Shown here: one piece after another, positions 34,052-43,732 of the stretch
How positions within the stretch are numbered: position 1 is the first letter of the stretch
Layout: each line of letters begins with the position of its first letter
The notes under the pieces: model-generated
What the model was told of the DNA's origin: nothing
What the model saw: the letters and a program-made list of their open reading frames with translations, nothing else
The model's database searches: none
Position numbers and translations under genes: made by a program
Assembly (NCBI GenBank): GCA_017695115.1
Contig: JADILV010000036.1
Coordinates: forward strand, 56,453 to 120,452
Source: Candidatus Cryptobacteroides avicola
GTDB lineage: Bacteria > Bacteroidota > Bacteroidia > Bacteroidales > UBA932
Direction: 5' to 3'
Length of the DNA stretch: 64,000 nucleotides

Positions 34052-35485
34052 ATGGCTGACCACAGATTCCTTGCTTTTGATATAGGCGCGACCAGCGGAA
34101 GGTCCGTCCTGTCATGTCTTGAAGGAGGCAGGCTGTCGGTAAGGGAGATAAAGCGTTTCCCGAACCGCATGATACGCCTTCAGAATAAATTCTATTGGGA
34201 CATATATGCCCTGTATGCCGAAATCCTGGACAGTCTGAAGATATGTGTCAGGGAAGGCATACATCCGGACTCTCTGGGTATAGATACCTGGGGTGTCGAT
34301 TTCGGCTTTATAATGGCTGACGGCAGTCTTGCGGGTCTGCCGAGATCCTACCGGGATCCTTTTACGGCCGGGATGCCTGAAGAATTCTTCAGGAAAATGT
34401 CCCGTGAAGAAGTGTACGGGAGGACCGGTATCCAGATAATGGATTTCAATACCCTGTACCAGCTCTATGCGATGAAAAAAGAGGGGAGTTCCGCCCTGGG
34501 ATGTGCGTCCGGAATGCTTTTTATCCCGGACCTGCTTTCGTATATGCTGACAGGCAGACAGGTATGTGAATATACGGTGGCGTCTACGTCGCAGATGTTG
34601 GACCCGGTGGCCAGGACTTTCGATTTGGACCTGGCTTCCCTGGCCGGTATGCCCGGCGCCGGTTCTGCAGCGGTGCCTGTCGTGATGCCAGGAACCGTCA
34701 TCGGAGAGCTGTCCGATTCGGTATGTGCCGAGACGGGAGCCGGCCGGATTCCTGTCGTGGCCGTTGCCGGTCATGATACGGCTTCTGCGGTGGCTGCCGT
34801 GCCGGCCAGTGACGAAAAGTTCGCCTATCTGAGCAGCGGGACCTGGAGTCTGATGGGAGTGGAGACCGATTCACCGGTGTTGACGGATGAGGCTTTCCGC
34901 AATAATTTTACCAACGAAGGAGGGGTGGAAGGTACTGTACGTTTTCTCAGGAACATAACCGGCATGTGGCTTCTGGAGCAGTGCCGGAAAGAGTGGGCTG
35001 CTGAAAGCCGGGAATATGACTATGGCAGTATCGTGGCCATGGCCGGAGAGAAAGCGCCGGAATGTCCGGCAATCAATCCGGATGATCCGTCCCTTGCAAA
35101 TCCGGAGTCCATGACCGGGGCCATATCCGCACTGTGCGAACGGCAGGGCGGTCCTGTCCCTGCAGATGACAGTGCGTTTGTCAGATGCATATTCAAGAGC
35201 CTTTCACAGAGATACAGGGATGTCCTCGAGATGCTTACAGACATGTCTCCCGTATCTGTGCAAAGACTGCACATAATAGGAGGAGGAGCCAGAAACGCCC
35301 TTCTGAACCAGTGGACTGCGGATGCTATAGGCATGCCTGTCATAGCCGGTCCGGCAGAAGCTACCGCCATAGGAAACTGTATGGTCCAGGCCCAGGCGGC
35401 AGGACTTGTAAAGGACAGGTGGGAATACAGGCGTCTTATAGCCGGGACATTCCCTCCGGAAGTTTTCCTTCCGGGAACGAAATGA
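34052..35485 (+). CDS. rhaB: L-rhamnulokinase
   Basis: FGGY-family sugar kinase that phosphorylates L-rhamnulose at C1 with ATP in the cytoplasm. The phosphate-1 motif A-F-D-I-G-A-T-S-G-R-S is at the start, I-D-T-W-G-V-D-F-G near residue 80, G-H-D-T-A-S-A-V and S-S-G-T-W-S-L in the middle, and H-I-I-G-G-G-A-R-N-A in the C-terminal half. Length 477. I chose ATG 34052, as the longer frame to 34016 begins inside the promoter. First gene of the rhamnose operon. Confidence 0.95.
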   Translation: MADHRFLAFDIGATSGRSVLSCLEGGRLSVREIKRFPNRMIRLQNKFYWDIYALYAEILDSLKICVREGIHPDSLGIDTWGVDFGFIMADGSLAGLPRSYRDPFTAGMPEEFFRKMSREEVYGRTGIQIMDFNTLYQLYAMKKEGSSALGCASGMLFIPDLLSYMLTGRQVCEYTVASTSQMLDPVARTFDLDLASLAGMPGAGSAAVPVVMPGTVIGELSDSVCAETGAGRIPVVAVAGHDTASAVAAVPASDEKFAYLSSGTWSLMGVETDSPVLTDEAFRNNFTNEGGVEGTVRFLRNITGMWLLEQCRKEWAAESREYDYGSIVAMAGEKAPECPAINPDDPSLANPESMTGAISALCERQGGPVPADDSAFVRCIFKSLSQRYRDVLEMLTDMSPVSVQRLHIIGGGARNALLNQWTADAIGMPVIAGPAEATAIGNCMVQAQAAGLVKDRWEYRRLIAGTFPPEVFLPGTK

Positions 35486-35518
35486 TATATAATGAACACA
35501 CTAAAAACAAATAATCGT

Positions 35519-36778
35519 ATGGTTAAAGAAGCACAGATTGAAAAAGCCTATGCGGCTGCATCGGAAAGCTATGCCGCCCTTGGCGTGGATACAGAAAAGG
35601 TCCTGAAAGACATGGACAAGGTTTCACTTTCGCTCCACTGCTGGCAGACGGATGACGTGAAAGGCTTTGAAAGCCTCGGAGAATCTCTTTCCGGCGGCAT
35701 CCAGGTGACCGGAAACCATCCCGGACGGGCCCGCAACATTGACGAGGTAAGGGCCGATATTCTTGAGGCCCTGAAATATATCCCGGGCAGCCATCGTCTC
35801 AGCCTCCATGAGATCTACGGAGATTTCGGCGGGAAGCCGGTAGACCGCAACGAAGTGGAGCCGGAGCATTTCAGGAGCTGGATGGAATGGGCCGCCGAAA
35901 ACGGTCTGAAACTGGATTTCAACAGTACATCGTTCTCCCATCCGAAAAGCGGCAATCTTACTCTGGCCAATCCGGATGAAGGCATCCGGCGTTTCTGGAT
36001 CGAGCATACCGAAAGGTGCCGCCTCATAAGCGAGGAAATGGGAAAATTCCAGGGCGATCCGTGCATGCTGAACATCTGGATTCATGACGGCAGCAAGGAA
36101 GTGCCGGCCAATCGTCTGAAATACAGGCAGATTCTTGAGAAGTCGCTGGATGAGATATTTTCAACGCAGTATGAACACATGAAAGACTGTATCGAGGCCA
36201 AGCTGTTCGGTATCGGTCTCGAAAACTATACGGTCGGCTCTTATGATTTCTATTTGGGCTACGGTGCCAGAAAGGGGAAGATCGTGACACTGGATACGGG
36301 CCATTTCCATCTTACTGAAAGTATAGCCGACAAGATTTCCTCTCTGCTCCTGTTCACTCCGGAGATAATGCTGCATGTAAGCCGTCCGGTACGCTGGGAC
36401 AGTGACCACGTGGTGATAATGAATGATGACATCATGGACCTGGCAAGAGAGGTTATCCGCTGCAAAGCTCTGGACAGGGTCCATGTGGGACTTGACTATT
36501 TCGATGCTACGATCAACAGGGTAGGCGCATACGTCATCGGAAGCCGTGCTACTCAGAAATGTTTCCTGCAGGCATTGCTTGAGCCGGCATCCACGCTTGA
36601 AAAACTGGAGGCGGAAGACCGCGGATTCGAGAAACTGGCCCTTCAGGAAGAACTGAAGTCCATGCCGTGGGGAGCCGTATGGGATATGTACTGCCTCAGA
36701 CACGATGTCCCGGCCGGAGCCGGCTATATCAATGGCGTCCATTCGTACGGACTGGAAGTGGCAGCCTCAAGGAAATAG
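35519..36778 (+). CDS. rhaI: L-rhamnose isomerase
   Basis: Metal-dependent isomerase converting L-rhamnose to L-rhamnulose. Motifs: S-L-H-C-W-Q-T-D-D-V near residue 40, S-L-H-E-I-Y-G-D-F, L-D-F-N-S-T-S-F-S-H-P, the D-G-S-K-E segment and V-T-L-D-T-G-H-F-H, with several His, Glu and Asp residues that bind the metals. Length 419, normal. I prefer ATG 35519 (M-V-K-E-A-Q), which matches the usual family start; the in-frame ATG at 35492 adds nine unconserved residues. It follows rhaB closely and is in the same transcript. Confidence 0.95.
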   Translation: MVKEAQIEKAYAAASESYAALGVDTEKVLKDMDKVSLSLHCWQTDDVKGFESLGESLSGGIQVTGNHPGRARNIDEVRADILEALKYIPGSHRLSLHEIYGDFGGKPVDRNEVEPEHFRSWMEWAAENGLKLDFNSTSFSHPKSGNLTLANPDEGIRRFWIEHTERCRLISEEMGKFQGDPCMLNIWIHDGSKEVPANRLKYRQILEKSLDEIFSTQYEHMKDCIEAKLFGIGLENYTVGSYDFYLGYGARKGKIVTLDTGHFHLTESIADKISSLLLFTPEIMLHVSRPVRWDSDHVVIMNDDIMDLAREVIRCKALDRVHVGLDYFDATINRVGAYVIGSRATQKCFLQALLEPASTLEKLEAEDRGFEKLALQEELKSMPWGAVWDMYCLRHDVPAGAGYINGVHSYGLEVAASRK

Positions 36779-36798
36779 ACTGATGAACTGACATTACA

Positions 36799-37812
36799 AT
36801 GGAAATTCTGATAGGTCTTCTGATTATTGCCGCCGGAAGTTTCGGACAGAGCAGCTCATACGTCCCGATACGGAAGGTCAGGGAATGGAGCTGGGAGAGT
36901 TTCTGGCTTGTACAGGGAATATTCGCATGGATAATCTTCCCTCTTGCAGGAGCTCTGGCGGCGGTCCCTGAAGGACATACCCTTGCGGACGTGTTGGGGA
37001 TTGATCCGAAGGCGGCCCTGTCGGCAGCCGGCTACGGTGTGCTCTGGGGTGTCGGCGGGCTGACTTTCGGCCTGAGCATGAGATATCTGGGCGTGTCCAT
37101 GGGCCAGTCCATATCACTCGGCACCTGTGCCGCTTTCGGGACTCTTTTCCCTGCAATCATGGCGGGTACCGACCTGTTCCATGGGGATGGGCTGATCCTT
37201 CTTGCAGGAGTCTGCATCACCCTCGCAGGCATATCCGTGATAGGCTATGCCGGCAGCTTGAGGTCAAAAGGTCTGCCGGAGGAGGAACGCAAGGCAGCCA
37301 TAGTGGATTATTCGCTTACGAAAGGTCTGGCCGTAGCTCTTCTCGCAGGAGTCATGAGCGCGTGTTTCGCCCTCGGGCTCGACGCCGGGAAACCTCTTCA
37401 GACAGAAGGGATGAAGCCGCTTGTAAAGACCCTTCCTGCGACATTCATGGTGACATGCGGCGGATTCCTGACCAATATCGTATATTGTCTGTTCCAGAAT
37501 TTCAGGAACAGGACATTTTCTGACTATACCAGGTGGAATGTCTGGCCGGGCAACCTGTTTTTCTGTGCGCTGGCGGGACTTTTATGGTATTCCCAGTTTT
37601 TCGGTCTGGGGGCCGGAGTCAGCTTTTTCGAGCCCGGATCCGCGCTGACTGCATTTGCGTGGTGCATACTTATGTCTCTGAATGTAGTGTTCAGCAATGT
37701 ATGGGGGCTTATCCTGAAAGAATGGAAAGGCGTTTCGGGAAAGACTGTCTCCGTTCTCATTGCAGGGATTGCCATATTGATTTTCTCCCTTGTCTTTCCG
37801 AGTATTGTCTGA
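36799..37812 (+). CDS. rhaT: L-rhamnose-proton symporter
   Basis: Inner-membrane carrier of the RhaT family with about ten hydrophobic helices in 337 residues. Helix 1 leads into G-S-F-G-Q-S-S-S-Y-V-P-I, and G-V-S-M-G-Q-S-I-S-L-G occurs in the third or fourth helix, both typical. It brings rhamnose released in the periplasm into the cytoplasm with protons. It lies 20 bases after the isomerase. The order kinase, isomerase, permease, aldolase is that of the B. thetaiotaomicron operon. Confidence 0.94.
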   Translation: MEILIGLLIIAAGSFGQSSSYVPIRKVREWSWESFWLVQGIFAWIIFPLAGALAAVPEGHTLADVLGIDPKAALSAAGYGVLWGVGGLTFGLSMRYLGVSMGQSISLGTCAAFGTLFPAIMAGTDLFHGDGLILLAGVCITLAGISVIGYAGSLRSKGLPEEERKAAIVDYSLTKGLAVALLAGVMSACFALGLDAGKPLQTEGMKPLVKTLPATFMVTCGGFLTNIVYCLFQNFRNRTFSDYTRWNVWPGNLFFCALAGLLWYSQFFGLGAGVSFFEPGSALTAFAWCILMSLNVVFSNVWGLILKEWKGVSGKTVSVLIAGIAILIFSLVFPSIV

Positions 37813-37841
37813 ACTGTAAAATGATTTTAAAATAATTCGAA

Positions 37842-38663
37842 ATGGTAATAAATGACAATTCGGTCCTGTCCTCACGTCCGGCTCTTGCCGATGAAATCGG
37901 CAAGGTCGCCGAGGTGGCCGGATATCTGTGGGAAAAAGGATGGGCCGAGCGCAACGGCGGCAATATAACGGTGAATATTACGGAATTCGTAGATGATGCC
38001 CTGGCATCTGTGCCGCCTGTCGGCGGACCTGTGGCAATCGGTGCGGAAGTGCCGCTTCTGAAAGGGGAGTTCTTTTTCTGCAAAGGCACCAACAGGAGGA
38101 TGCGTGACCTTGCCTCGGATCCCATGTCCGGAGGCTCTATAATCAGGGTAATGGAGGACGGGCTCAGCTATGAGATTGTCGCGGACGCGGCAGTGAAGCC
38201 GACTTCGGAACTGCCTTCGCATCTTTCCGTCCACAACTGGTTCAAGGCCAAAGGTCTCCCGTACAAGGCCTCGCTGCATACCCACCCTATAGAACTGGTG
38301 GCAATGTCCCATCACAGGCCGTTCCTTGAAAAGGACGTACTGACATATCTGCTCTGGAGCATGATTCCTGAAACGAAGGCGTTCTGCCCGAAAGGACTCG
38401 GAATCGTTCCGTATGAACTGCCGGGATCTCTGAAACTTGCAGAAGGTACAATCCGCGAGCTTGAAGATTATGACGTGGTGATGTGGGAGAAGCACGGAGT
38501 GTTCGCTGTCGATGAAGATATAATGAAAGCTTTCGATCAGGTGGATGTGCTCAACAAGGCGGCCCAGATCTATATGAGTGCCAGAGCAATGGGATTCGAG
38601 CCCGCCGGTATGACCAGGGCCCAGATGGCTGAGATATCGGAAGTGTTCCATCTGCCTAAATGA
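37842..38663 (+). CDS. rhaD: L-rhamnulose-1-phosphate aldolase
   Basis: Class II zinc aldolase that splits L-rhamnulose 1-phosphate into dihydroxyacetone phosphate and L-lactaldehyde. Visible: N-G-G-N-I-T near residue 42, P-T-S-E-L-P-S-H-L near residue 125 with the catalytic Glu, the zinc motif H-T-H-P-I-E-L, and the M-W-E-K-H-G-V-F-A segment with the third His. Length 273. No lactaldehyde reductase or dehydrogenase is in the window, so the fate of lactaldehyde is decided elsewhere. Its stop overlaps the next ATG (ATGA). Confidence 0.95.
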   Translation: MVINDNSVLSSRPALADEIGKVAEVAGYLWEKGWAERNGGNITVNITEFVDDALASVPPVGGPVAIGAEVPLLKGEFFFCKGTNRRMRDLASDPMSGGSIIRVMEDGLSYEIVADAAVKPTSELPSHLSVHNWFKAKGLPYKASLHTHPIELVAMSHHRPFLEKDVLTYLLWSMIPETKAFCPKGLGIVPYELPGSLKLAEGTIRELEDYDVVMWEKHGVFAVDEDIMKAFDQVDVLNKAAQIYMSARAMGFEPAGMTRAQMAEISEVFHLPK

Positions 38664-40480
38664 TTATGGAATTTCGTGGGATTTCAAGGGTGGCGGCTGC
38701 AGTTTTCGCTGTAGTGCTGGCTGCAAGAGGGCTCTGCAGTGCCGGTATCCCTCCTGTCTGGAACGGAGATGAAGACAGGATTGTCCGGGACGGCAGGGCT
38801 AAAGTGTACATTGCGCCCGGGAAGGTGCTGTGGAAAAGTTCTTCTTCTCCTGCCGTGATCGGCGGGGAGGATTTCCTTTTGGGGCGGGGTGACGGTCAGG
38901 CCGTCCTCGGGGCTTCCGACGTCTGCCGTATGGTGAGCAGAGGGGACTCGACGGCATCGCTCCTGCTGGATTTCGGACGCGAACTCCAGGGCGGCATAAG
39001 GATAGTGACAGGCCAGTATCCGTCCGGCAGGCCGTTAAAGGTAAGGGTCAGATTCGGTGAGTCCGCTTCGGAAGCGATGTGTGAGATGGACGGTGTGAAC
39101 GGAGCCTGCAATGACCATGCGATACGCGATATGGAAATTGTCCTGCCTTGGCTCGGGACACTGGAAACCGGGAATTCCGGGTTCCGGTTTGTCCGCATAG
39201 ATCTGTTGGACAGGGACGTGGAACTGTATCTAAAGGAAGTATGCGCATATATGGTCTATCAGGATATCCCGTATGCAGGGTCTTTCCGCTCCAGTGACAG
39301 CCGTCTGGATTCTATATGGATGACAGGGGCGTACACCGTTCATCTGAATCTCCAGAACTACCTTACCGAGGGAGTAAAGCGCGACCGTCTGGTATGGGTG
39401 GGCGACCTGCATCCTGAAGTCATGACCGTATGCTCGGTTTTCGGGTACAATGAAGCCGTGCCGCGCAGTCTTGACCTGAGCCGCGACACCAACCCTCTGC
39501 CGGCATGGATGAACGGAATCAGTTCCTATTCTATCTGGTGGCTTCTCATCCAGCTGGACTGGTACATGCATACCGGAGATCTGGAATACCTTTCCGGACA
39601 GAAAGACTATGTGGCCGGACTGCTGGATCTGCTTATGTCCAAAGTCGATGGAAACGGGAAGGAGCACCTTGACGGGATGAGATTCCTGGACTGGCCGTCC
39701 GAACCTAACAGAAAAGCGGTAGATGCCGGCCTGCACTCCCTTATGGTCATGGCCATGGATGCAGGGGCGCGGCTTTGCGATATACTTGAAGACGGCGTCA
39801 GAGCGGACAGATGCAGGGAAGTCCTTCATAGACTTGAAGCTTCATCCGGAGCGTCCGCATGGCTGGAAAGCCTTTCTTCCGGCGTCCCTTCGGCTTCCGG
39901 AAACAAGCAGGCGGCCGCCCTTATGGCCCTTTCCGGAGAAGTCCCGGCGGATGAGGCGTGCGGAAAATGCATCTTGTCCGGAGGTGCCGCCGGCTTTTCG
40001 ACTTTCTACGGCTATTATATGCTGGAAGCTCTGGCCGCAGCAGGAAAATATCAGGAAGCTGTGGATATTATAAAGGAATATTGGGGAGGTATGCTGGATC
40101 TGGGTGCGACAACATTCTGGGAGGATTTCAACCTTTCCTGGAAAGAGAATGCGGCCAGGATAGATTCTCTGGTACCGGAAGGGAAGACCGATGTCCATAA
40201 GGACTACGGAGGATACTGCTATAAGGGATTCAGACACAGCCTGTGTCACGGCTGGGCTTCCGGCCCGACATCGTGGTTGAGCCGGCATGTCCTGGGAATA
40301 GAGATTCTGGCTCCCAGCTGCAGCAGGATAAGGGTGACGCCGCATCTCGGCAGTCTTGAATGGGCGGAAGGTACATTTCCTACCCCATACGGTCCGGTAT
40401 ATGTCCGCCATGAGAAGGACGGGTCCGGCAAAGTGATATCGGAAATAAAGGCACCGAAGGGTGTAAAGGTGATAAAATAG
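38660..40480 (+). CDS. GH78-like alpha-L-rhamnosidase homologue with altered active-site motif
   Basis: A 606-residue secreted protein (signal peptide to about residue 29). It has an N-terminal beta-sandwich (to about 200), an alpha/alpha six-hairpin barrel (about 215-510) and a C-terminal beta domain. It resembles GH78 enzymes but is some 300 residues shorter than its two neighbours. Where GH78 proteins read D-C-P-Q-R-(D)E-x-x-G-W-x-G-D, this one reads E-G-V-K-R-D-R-L-V-W-V-G-D (about 237-249), so the expected catalytic Glu aligns with Asp. Translation is coupled to rhaD. It may be a rhamnosidase with different linkage specificity, a separate family, or an inactive binding protein. The ATG at 38666 is also possible. 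Confidence 0.75.
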   Translation: MIMEFRGISRVAAAVFAVVLAARGLCSAGIPPVWNGDEDRIVRDGRAKVYIAPGKVLWKSSSSPAVIGGEDFLLGRGDGQAVLGASDVCRMVSRGDSTASLLLDFGRELQGGIRIVTGQYPSGRPLKVRVRFGESASEAMCEMDGVNGACNDHAIRDMEIVLPWLGTLETGNSGFRFVRIDLLDRDVELYLKEVCAYMVYQDIPYAGSFRSSDSRLDSIWMTGAYTVHLNLQNYLTEGVKRDRLVWVGDLHPEVMTVCSVFGYNEAVPRSLDLSRDTNPLPAWMNGISSYSIWWLLIQLDWYMHTGDLEYLSGQKDYVAGLLDLLMSKVDGNGKEHLDGMRFLDWPSEPNRKAVDAGLHSLMVMAMDAGARLCDILEDGVRADRCREVLHRLEASSGASAWLESLSSGVPSASGNKQAAALMALSGEVPADEACGKCILSGGAAGFSTFYGYYMLEALAAAGKYQEAVDIIKEYWGGMLDLGATTFWEDFNLSWKENAARIDSLVPEGKTDVHKDYGGYCYKGFRHSLCHGWASGPTSWLSRHVLGIEILAPSCSRIRVTPHLGSLEWAEGTFPTPYGPVYVRHEKDGSGKVISEIKAPKGVKVIK

Positions 40481-40489
40481 ATTCGACGT

Positions 40490-43400
40490 ATGAAAACGAA
40501 TTTGTATCCGGCTATTTTCAGTTGCGCGGCGTGTCTCGGCATTCTTGCCCCCGTGTCCGCCGCATCGGCTCCGCTCTGTGATGTCAAAACAGCGGAATGT
40601 CTGCAGCAGGGCTTCCGGGAGATACCGGACAGTATACAGACAGCAGTCTATTGGTACTGGATATCGGACAATATTTCCAAAGACGGGGTCATAAAAGACC
40701 TTCATGCCATGAAGGATGCCGGGATAAACAGGGCCTTTCTGGGAAGCATGGGAGTGGATGGCGTTCCTTACGGGGACGTGAAGTTCCTTTCGGACGAATG
40801 GTGGGATATCACCAGGGCAGCGCTTAAGACAGCATCCGACCTGGGGATAGAGATAGGTATTTTCAACAGTCCCGGATGGAGCCAGTCTGGAGGCCCGTGG
40901 GTGAAGCCGGAGCAGGCAATGAGGTACGTCAGGACCGATACCCTGACGGTTACCGGTGACGGTACTGTCCGGAAAATCGGACTGAAGGCCCCTTCTGATG
41001 ACGCATCCCTGTTCAGGGTGCTGGCCTACCCTGCGGTTTCCGGCCGTTCACGGACATGGACACTGGAAAAGGAAGAGGGCAGGCCGCTGGAAGCTCTTCT
41101 CGATTCCGTCGGCTTTCCTGTCAGGAGCCTTTCGGTAAAGGCTTTCTCTCCGATCCGTACTCAGTGCGAATTGGAAACGGTTTCCGGAGAGGTTCAGGAG
41201 CCGGCTGCTTCATTCCTGTTCGACAGGAGCAATCCGGCCCTTAATGTCGGATTCACTCCGTATGCACCGACAGTGATTTCAATGCCCGGATTGAATTCCG
41301 GAAGATTCTTGTTCTCGACTGGGAATGAAGGCTCTGGCAAGATAGAAGTTACCTTGTCGGAAATCCCGCAAGTGGAACGTTATGCGGAAAAGACCCTTGC
41401 AAAGATGTTCCAGTACCCGCTGCCGATGTGGGATGAATATATGTGGAAGACCCCTGACAACAGCGGATATGCCGCCGGAGTCATCAGGATGTCTGAAATA
41501 CAGGATATAACGGATCAGGTGCAGGACAATGCCGTTGTCTGGAGTGTTCCGGAAGGGAAGTGGTGCATAATGGCTGCATACATGGTGCCTACCGGGGTCA
41601 CCAACTCCCCGGCCGTACCTGAGGCGACCGGGCTGGAGGTGGACAAGATGAGCAAAGAACATGTCAGGGCTCATTTCGATGCATATATCGGGAAAATACT
41701 GGAAAGGATACCAGAGCGGGACAGGAAGACATTCAAAGTCGTCGTACAGGACAGTTATGAAACCGGAGGCACCAACTGGACCGATGACATGGAAGAGGCC
41801 TTCAAGACAGAATACGGATATGATCCGGTGCCGTTCCTTCCTGTATTCCAGGGCAGTGTGGTCGGCAGTGAGGATATGTCGGAACGTTTCCTGTGGGACC
41901 TCAGGCGTCTTGTCGCCGACAGGGTCGCGTATGATTATGTGGGAGGCCTGAGGGAGGTATGTCACGAACATGGTCTTGAAACATGGCTCGAGAATTACGG
42001 ACATTGGGGATTTCCGGGCGAGTTCCTGATGTACGGCGGACAGTCGGACCAGATATCCGGCGAGTTCTGGAGCGAGGGTACATTGGGAGATATTGAGAAC
42101 AGAGCCGCTTCTTCATGCGGTCACATCTACGGAAAAAGGCAGATATGGGCCGAATCCTGCACTTCAGGAGGACCGGCATTCTCCCGTTATCCGAGGCTGA
42201 TGAAACAGAGGGTGGACAGGTTCTTTACGGAAGGGATCAACAGCACATTGCTCCATCTTTATATCCAGCAGCCTGATGACAGGAAACCGGGCCTGGATGC
42301 ATGGTTCGGGAACGAGTTCAACAGGAACAATACATGGTTCGGCTATATGGACCTTTTCACTTCCTATCTGAAAAGGTGCAACTTTATGCTGCAGCAGGGC
42401 AGGTATGTCGCCGATGTAGCCTATTTCATAGGAGAAGATGCCCCTAAGATGACAGGGGCGTGCAATCCTCCGCTGCCTTTCGGCTATTCATTCGATTATA
42501 TCAATGCTGAAGTCCTTATGAAGCATTCCCGCGTGGAGAACGGCAGGCTCGTCCTGGACAGCGGGATGGAATACCGTATACTGGTGCTTCCTGACCAGGA
42601 GACGATGCGTCCGGAACTGCTGGGGAAGATAAAGTCCCTGGTTGCCGGCGGTCTTGTAATTACAGGTCCCGCGCCTGTACGCTCTCCGAGTATGGAAGAC
42701 TACCCCGTGGCTGATGCGAAGGTCCGGGATATGGCTGCAGAAATGTGGGGCGGTTCTTCTTCGCCTCGCGATTTCGGCAAGGGAAAGGTCTATCCTTCAG
42801 GGACATCCCTCGAAACGATATTCAAGGATATGGAGGTGGCCCCTGATTTTTCCCTGGCTCGAGGGCAGGGCGATATCCTTTTCATACACAGGACTCTTGA
42901 TGAGAACGGTACTGCTCCGGATGCAGGGGAAATATGGTTCGTGTCCAACCAGAGGGACGGGGAAAACCACATAGATATGTCGTTCAGGGTCTCAGGTATG
43001 GTGCCTCAGTTCTGGAATCCGGTTACAGGAGAGTGTGTGCCGGCCGGATATACGGCCCGGGACGGCAGGATCCATGTCCATGCCGATCTGGAACCGCTTG
43101 AAAGTGTCTTCGTTGTCTTCGGCAAGGACAAAGGTCCCGATCATATATACGGAACAGAGGATGTCATGCCTGTACATACCCCATGGGAAGTGACATTCAA
43201 TCAGGATGCGGAATTCTGCGCTGACGGCAAGGACACATCGGGAGCGTTCTCCGTTGAATATGACTTCCCGGAAGACTGGTCTCTGTCCGATGACGAAAGG
43301 ATAAAGTATTATTCGGGGACTGCGGTCTACAGGACGGATGTGGAAGTGGAGAAGAAAGCGGGATGCAGGTATGTCCTCGATCTGGGAAAAGTCATGGTCA

Positions 43401-43678
43401 TGGCCAAAGTGAAAGTGAACGGGAAATATGCCGGAGGTGTCTGGACGGATCCGTACAGTCTGGATGTTACCGATTTTATCCGGGACGGCAGAAACAAGAT
43501 AGAAATATCCGTGGCCAACAACTGGATGAACCGTCTGGTGAAGGATGCTTCCATGCCGGAAGATGAACGCCGGACCTGGACAAACATAAATCCTTACGGC
43601 CCGGACTCTCCTCTCCAGCCTTCGGGACTGATAGGTCCGGTTGTGTTGAGACCGTACTCTGTCACACCTCTCAAGTAA
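40490..43678 (+). CDS. GH106 family alpha-L-rhamnosidase
   Basis: A 1062-residue protein with a signal peptide (cleavage near residue 26). The GH106 barrel begins with the G-V-I-K-D-L-x-x-M-K-D-A-G-I-N-R segment and the motif S-P-G-W-S-Q-S-G-G-P-W-V. The middle holds the V-V-Q-D-S-Y-E-T-G-G-T-N-W and A-E-S-C-T-S-G-G-P segments with acidic residues suited for catalysis. The last 170 residues form a galactose-binding-like beta sandwich ending in the usual W-T-N-I-N-P-Y-G-P region. Family knowledge: GH106 enzymes are inverting rhamnosidases acting on rhamnogalacturonans and plant rhamnosides. It lies nine bases after the GH78-like gene. Confidence 0.92.
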   Translation: MKTNLYPAIFSCAACLGILAPVSAASAPLCDVKTAECLQQGFREIPDSIQTAVYWYWISDNISKDGVIKDLHAMKDAGINRAFLGSMGVDGVPYGDVKFLSDEWWDITRAALKTASDLGIEIGIFNSPGWSQSGGPWVKPEQAMRYVRTDTLTVTGDGTVRKIGLKAPSDDASLFRVLAYPAVSGRSRTWTLEKEEGRPLEALLDSVGFPVRSLSVKAFSPIRTQCELETVSGEVQEPAASFLFDRSNPALNVGFTPYAPTVISMPGLNSGRFLFSTGNEGSGKIEVTLSEIPQVERYAEKTLAKMFQYPLPMWDEYMWKTPDNSGYAAGVIRMSEIQDITDQVQDNAVVWSVPEGKWCIMAAYMVPTGVTNSPAVPEATGLEVDKMSKEHVRAHFDAYIGKILERIPERDRKTFKVVVQDSYETGGTNWTDDMEEAFKTEYGYDPVPFLPVFQGSVVGSEDMSERFLWDLRRLVADRVAYDYVGGLREVCHEHGLETWLENYGHWGFPGEFLMYGGQSDQISGEFWSEGTLGDIENRAASSCGHIYGKRQIWAESCTSGGPAFSRYPRLMKQRVDRFFTEGINSTLLHLYIQQPDDRKPGLDAWFGNEFNRNNTWFGYMDLFTSYLKRCNFMLQQGRYVADVAYFIGEDAPKMTGACNPPLPFGYSFDYINAEVLMKHSRVENGRLVLDSGMEYRILVLPDQETMRPELLGKIKSLVAGGLVITGPAPVRSPSMEDYPVADAKVRDMAAEMWGGSSSPRDFGKGKVYPSGTSLETIFKDMEVAPDFSLARGQGDILFIHRTLDENGTAPDAGEIWFVSNQRDGENHIDMSFRVSGMVPQFWNPVTGECVPAGYTARDGRIHVHADLEPLESVFVVFGKDKGPDHIYGTEDVMPVHTPWEVTFNQDAEFCADGKDTSGAFSVEYDFPEDWSLSDDERIKYYSGTAVYRTDVEVEKKAGCRYVLDLGKVMVMAKVKVNGKYAGGVWTDPYSLDVTDFIRDGRNKIEISVANNWMNRLVKDASMPEDERRTWTNINPYGPDSPLQPSGLIGPVVLRPYSVTPLK

Positions 43679-43700
43679 TAGGTTTTCAATGTATTTATAG

Positions 43701-43708
43701 TATTTTTG
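43701..43708 (+). promoter_or_regulatory. -7 promoter box TATTTTTG inside the rhamnosidase series
   Basis: Exact TAnnTTTG match, 24 bases before ATG 43733. The gap after the GH106 stop is only 54 bases, but this box would allow the last three hydrolases to be read separately from the rha genes. Confidence 0.5.
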
Positions 43709-43732
43709 TATTTGATGGGATTGACCGATTCT

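Noticed and set aside
43706..43732. Upstream starts (TTG 43706, ATG 43715) of the first GH78 gene
   Set aside because: They fall in or next to the -7 promoter box; ATG 43733 gives a standard signal peptide.
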